DNA of 5,355 bases, taken from assembly GCA_035478255.1 (NCBI GenBank), contig DATIJV010000112.1:1-5355 (forward strand), given 5' to 3'. This document shows, piece by piece, positions 5,319-5,355 of this stretch; within the stretch, counting starts at the first letter, position 1, and each line of letters opens with the position of its first letter. Source of the DNA: DATIJJ01 sp035478255. GTDB lineage: Bacteria > Pseudomonadota > Gammaproteobacteria > DSM-16500. The notes beneath the pieces were generated by a model. It saw nothing but the letters and a program-made list of their open reading frames with translations. It did not search any database and was not told where the DNA came from. The position numbers were made by a program, and so were the translations under genes.

Positions 5319-5355
5319 CCCCTTTCCCCTTCCTCCAAGCGAAAAGCGCGCTTAG
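5311..5355 (+). repeat. MITE-like GC-rich element, copy C (cut by window end)
   Basis: The first 45 nt match the left arm of copy B in the same orientation with two substitutions. ACCTCC is at 5311, and the pyrimidine mirror repeat (5312-5336) is identical to B. The hairpin top reads AAGCG (5337-5341), loop AAAAGCG, CGCTT (5349-5353), where B has AAACG and CGTTT. The outer TACACT seen at the left end of B is missing: the core directly abuts the permease ATG. The rest of the element lies outside the window. Confidence 0.8.

Overview
The window is AT-rich and gene-dense, with clear Shine-Dalgarno sites. It looks like a gammaproteobacterium. The coiled, pentapeptide-repeat protein and the frequent short palindromic intergenic repeats are reminiscent of Legionellales-type host-associated genomes, but this is an impression from sequence style, not a proven assignment.

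Layout: a palindromic repeat lies at the left edge (about 1-36). A rightward gene (195-1712) encodes a 505-aa protein of unknown function with a helical N-terminal half, a 13-unit pentapeptide-repeat segment and a basic, Ser-rich tail. A gene-free convergent gap (1713-2055) is packed with repeats. Everything to the right is on the minus strand. In transcription order from the right edge these are an ABC-transporter permease (5310-4567, ThiX-like), its NMT1/THI5-type substrate-binding protein (4570-3626, ThiY-like), an RmuC-family protein (3444-2353), and a small 73-aa secreted protein (2277-2056) with its own good sigma70 promoter. The permease and binding-protein genes overlap by ATGA and form an operon for uptake of a thiamine pyrimidine precursor (HMP or formylaminopyrimidine). 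The ATPase partner is not in the window and may lie beyond the right edge.

The most unusual content is a family of about 140-bp, GC-rich, MITE-like elements present as two full cores (A 1855-1989, B 3463-3601) and one copy cut by the window end (C 5311-5355). Each core is a long inverted repeat. In B each end is a perfect 25-nt homopurine/homopyrimidine mirror repeat, a triplex-type sequence. Inside are two GC-rich hairpins around a conserved centre. Both ends of the core read outward as AAGGAGGT, a perfect Shine-Dalgarno. Copy B sits between the binding-protein gene and rmuC, bounded by CTAG on both sides. Removing it with one CTAG restores a tight operon junction in which the TAG stop is 8 nt from the rmuC ATG. 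Copy C abuts the permease ATG with no spacer. The A core is inverted relative to B while the flank to its right keeps the same orientation. This is a mobile-repeat story; I see no defence, CRISPR, RNA-gene or phage system here.
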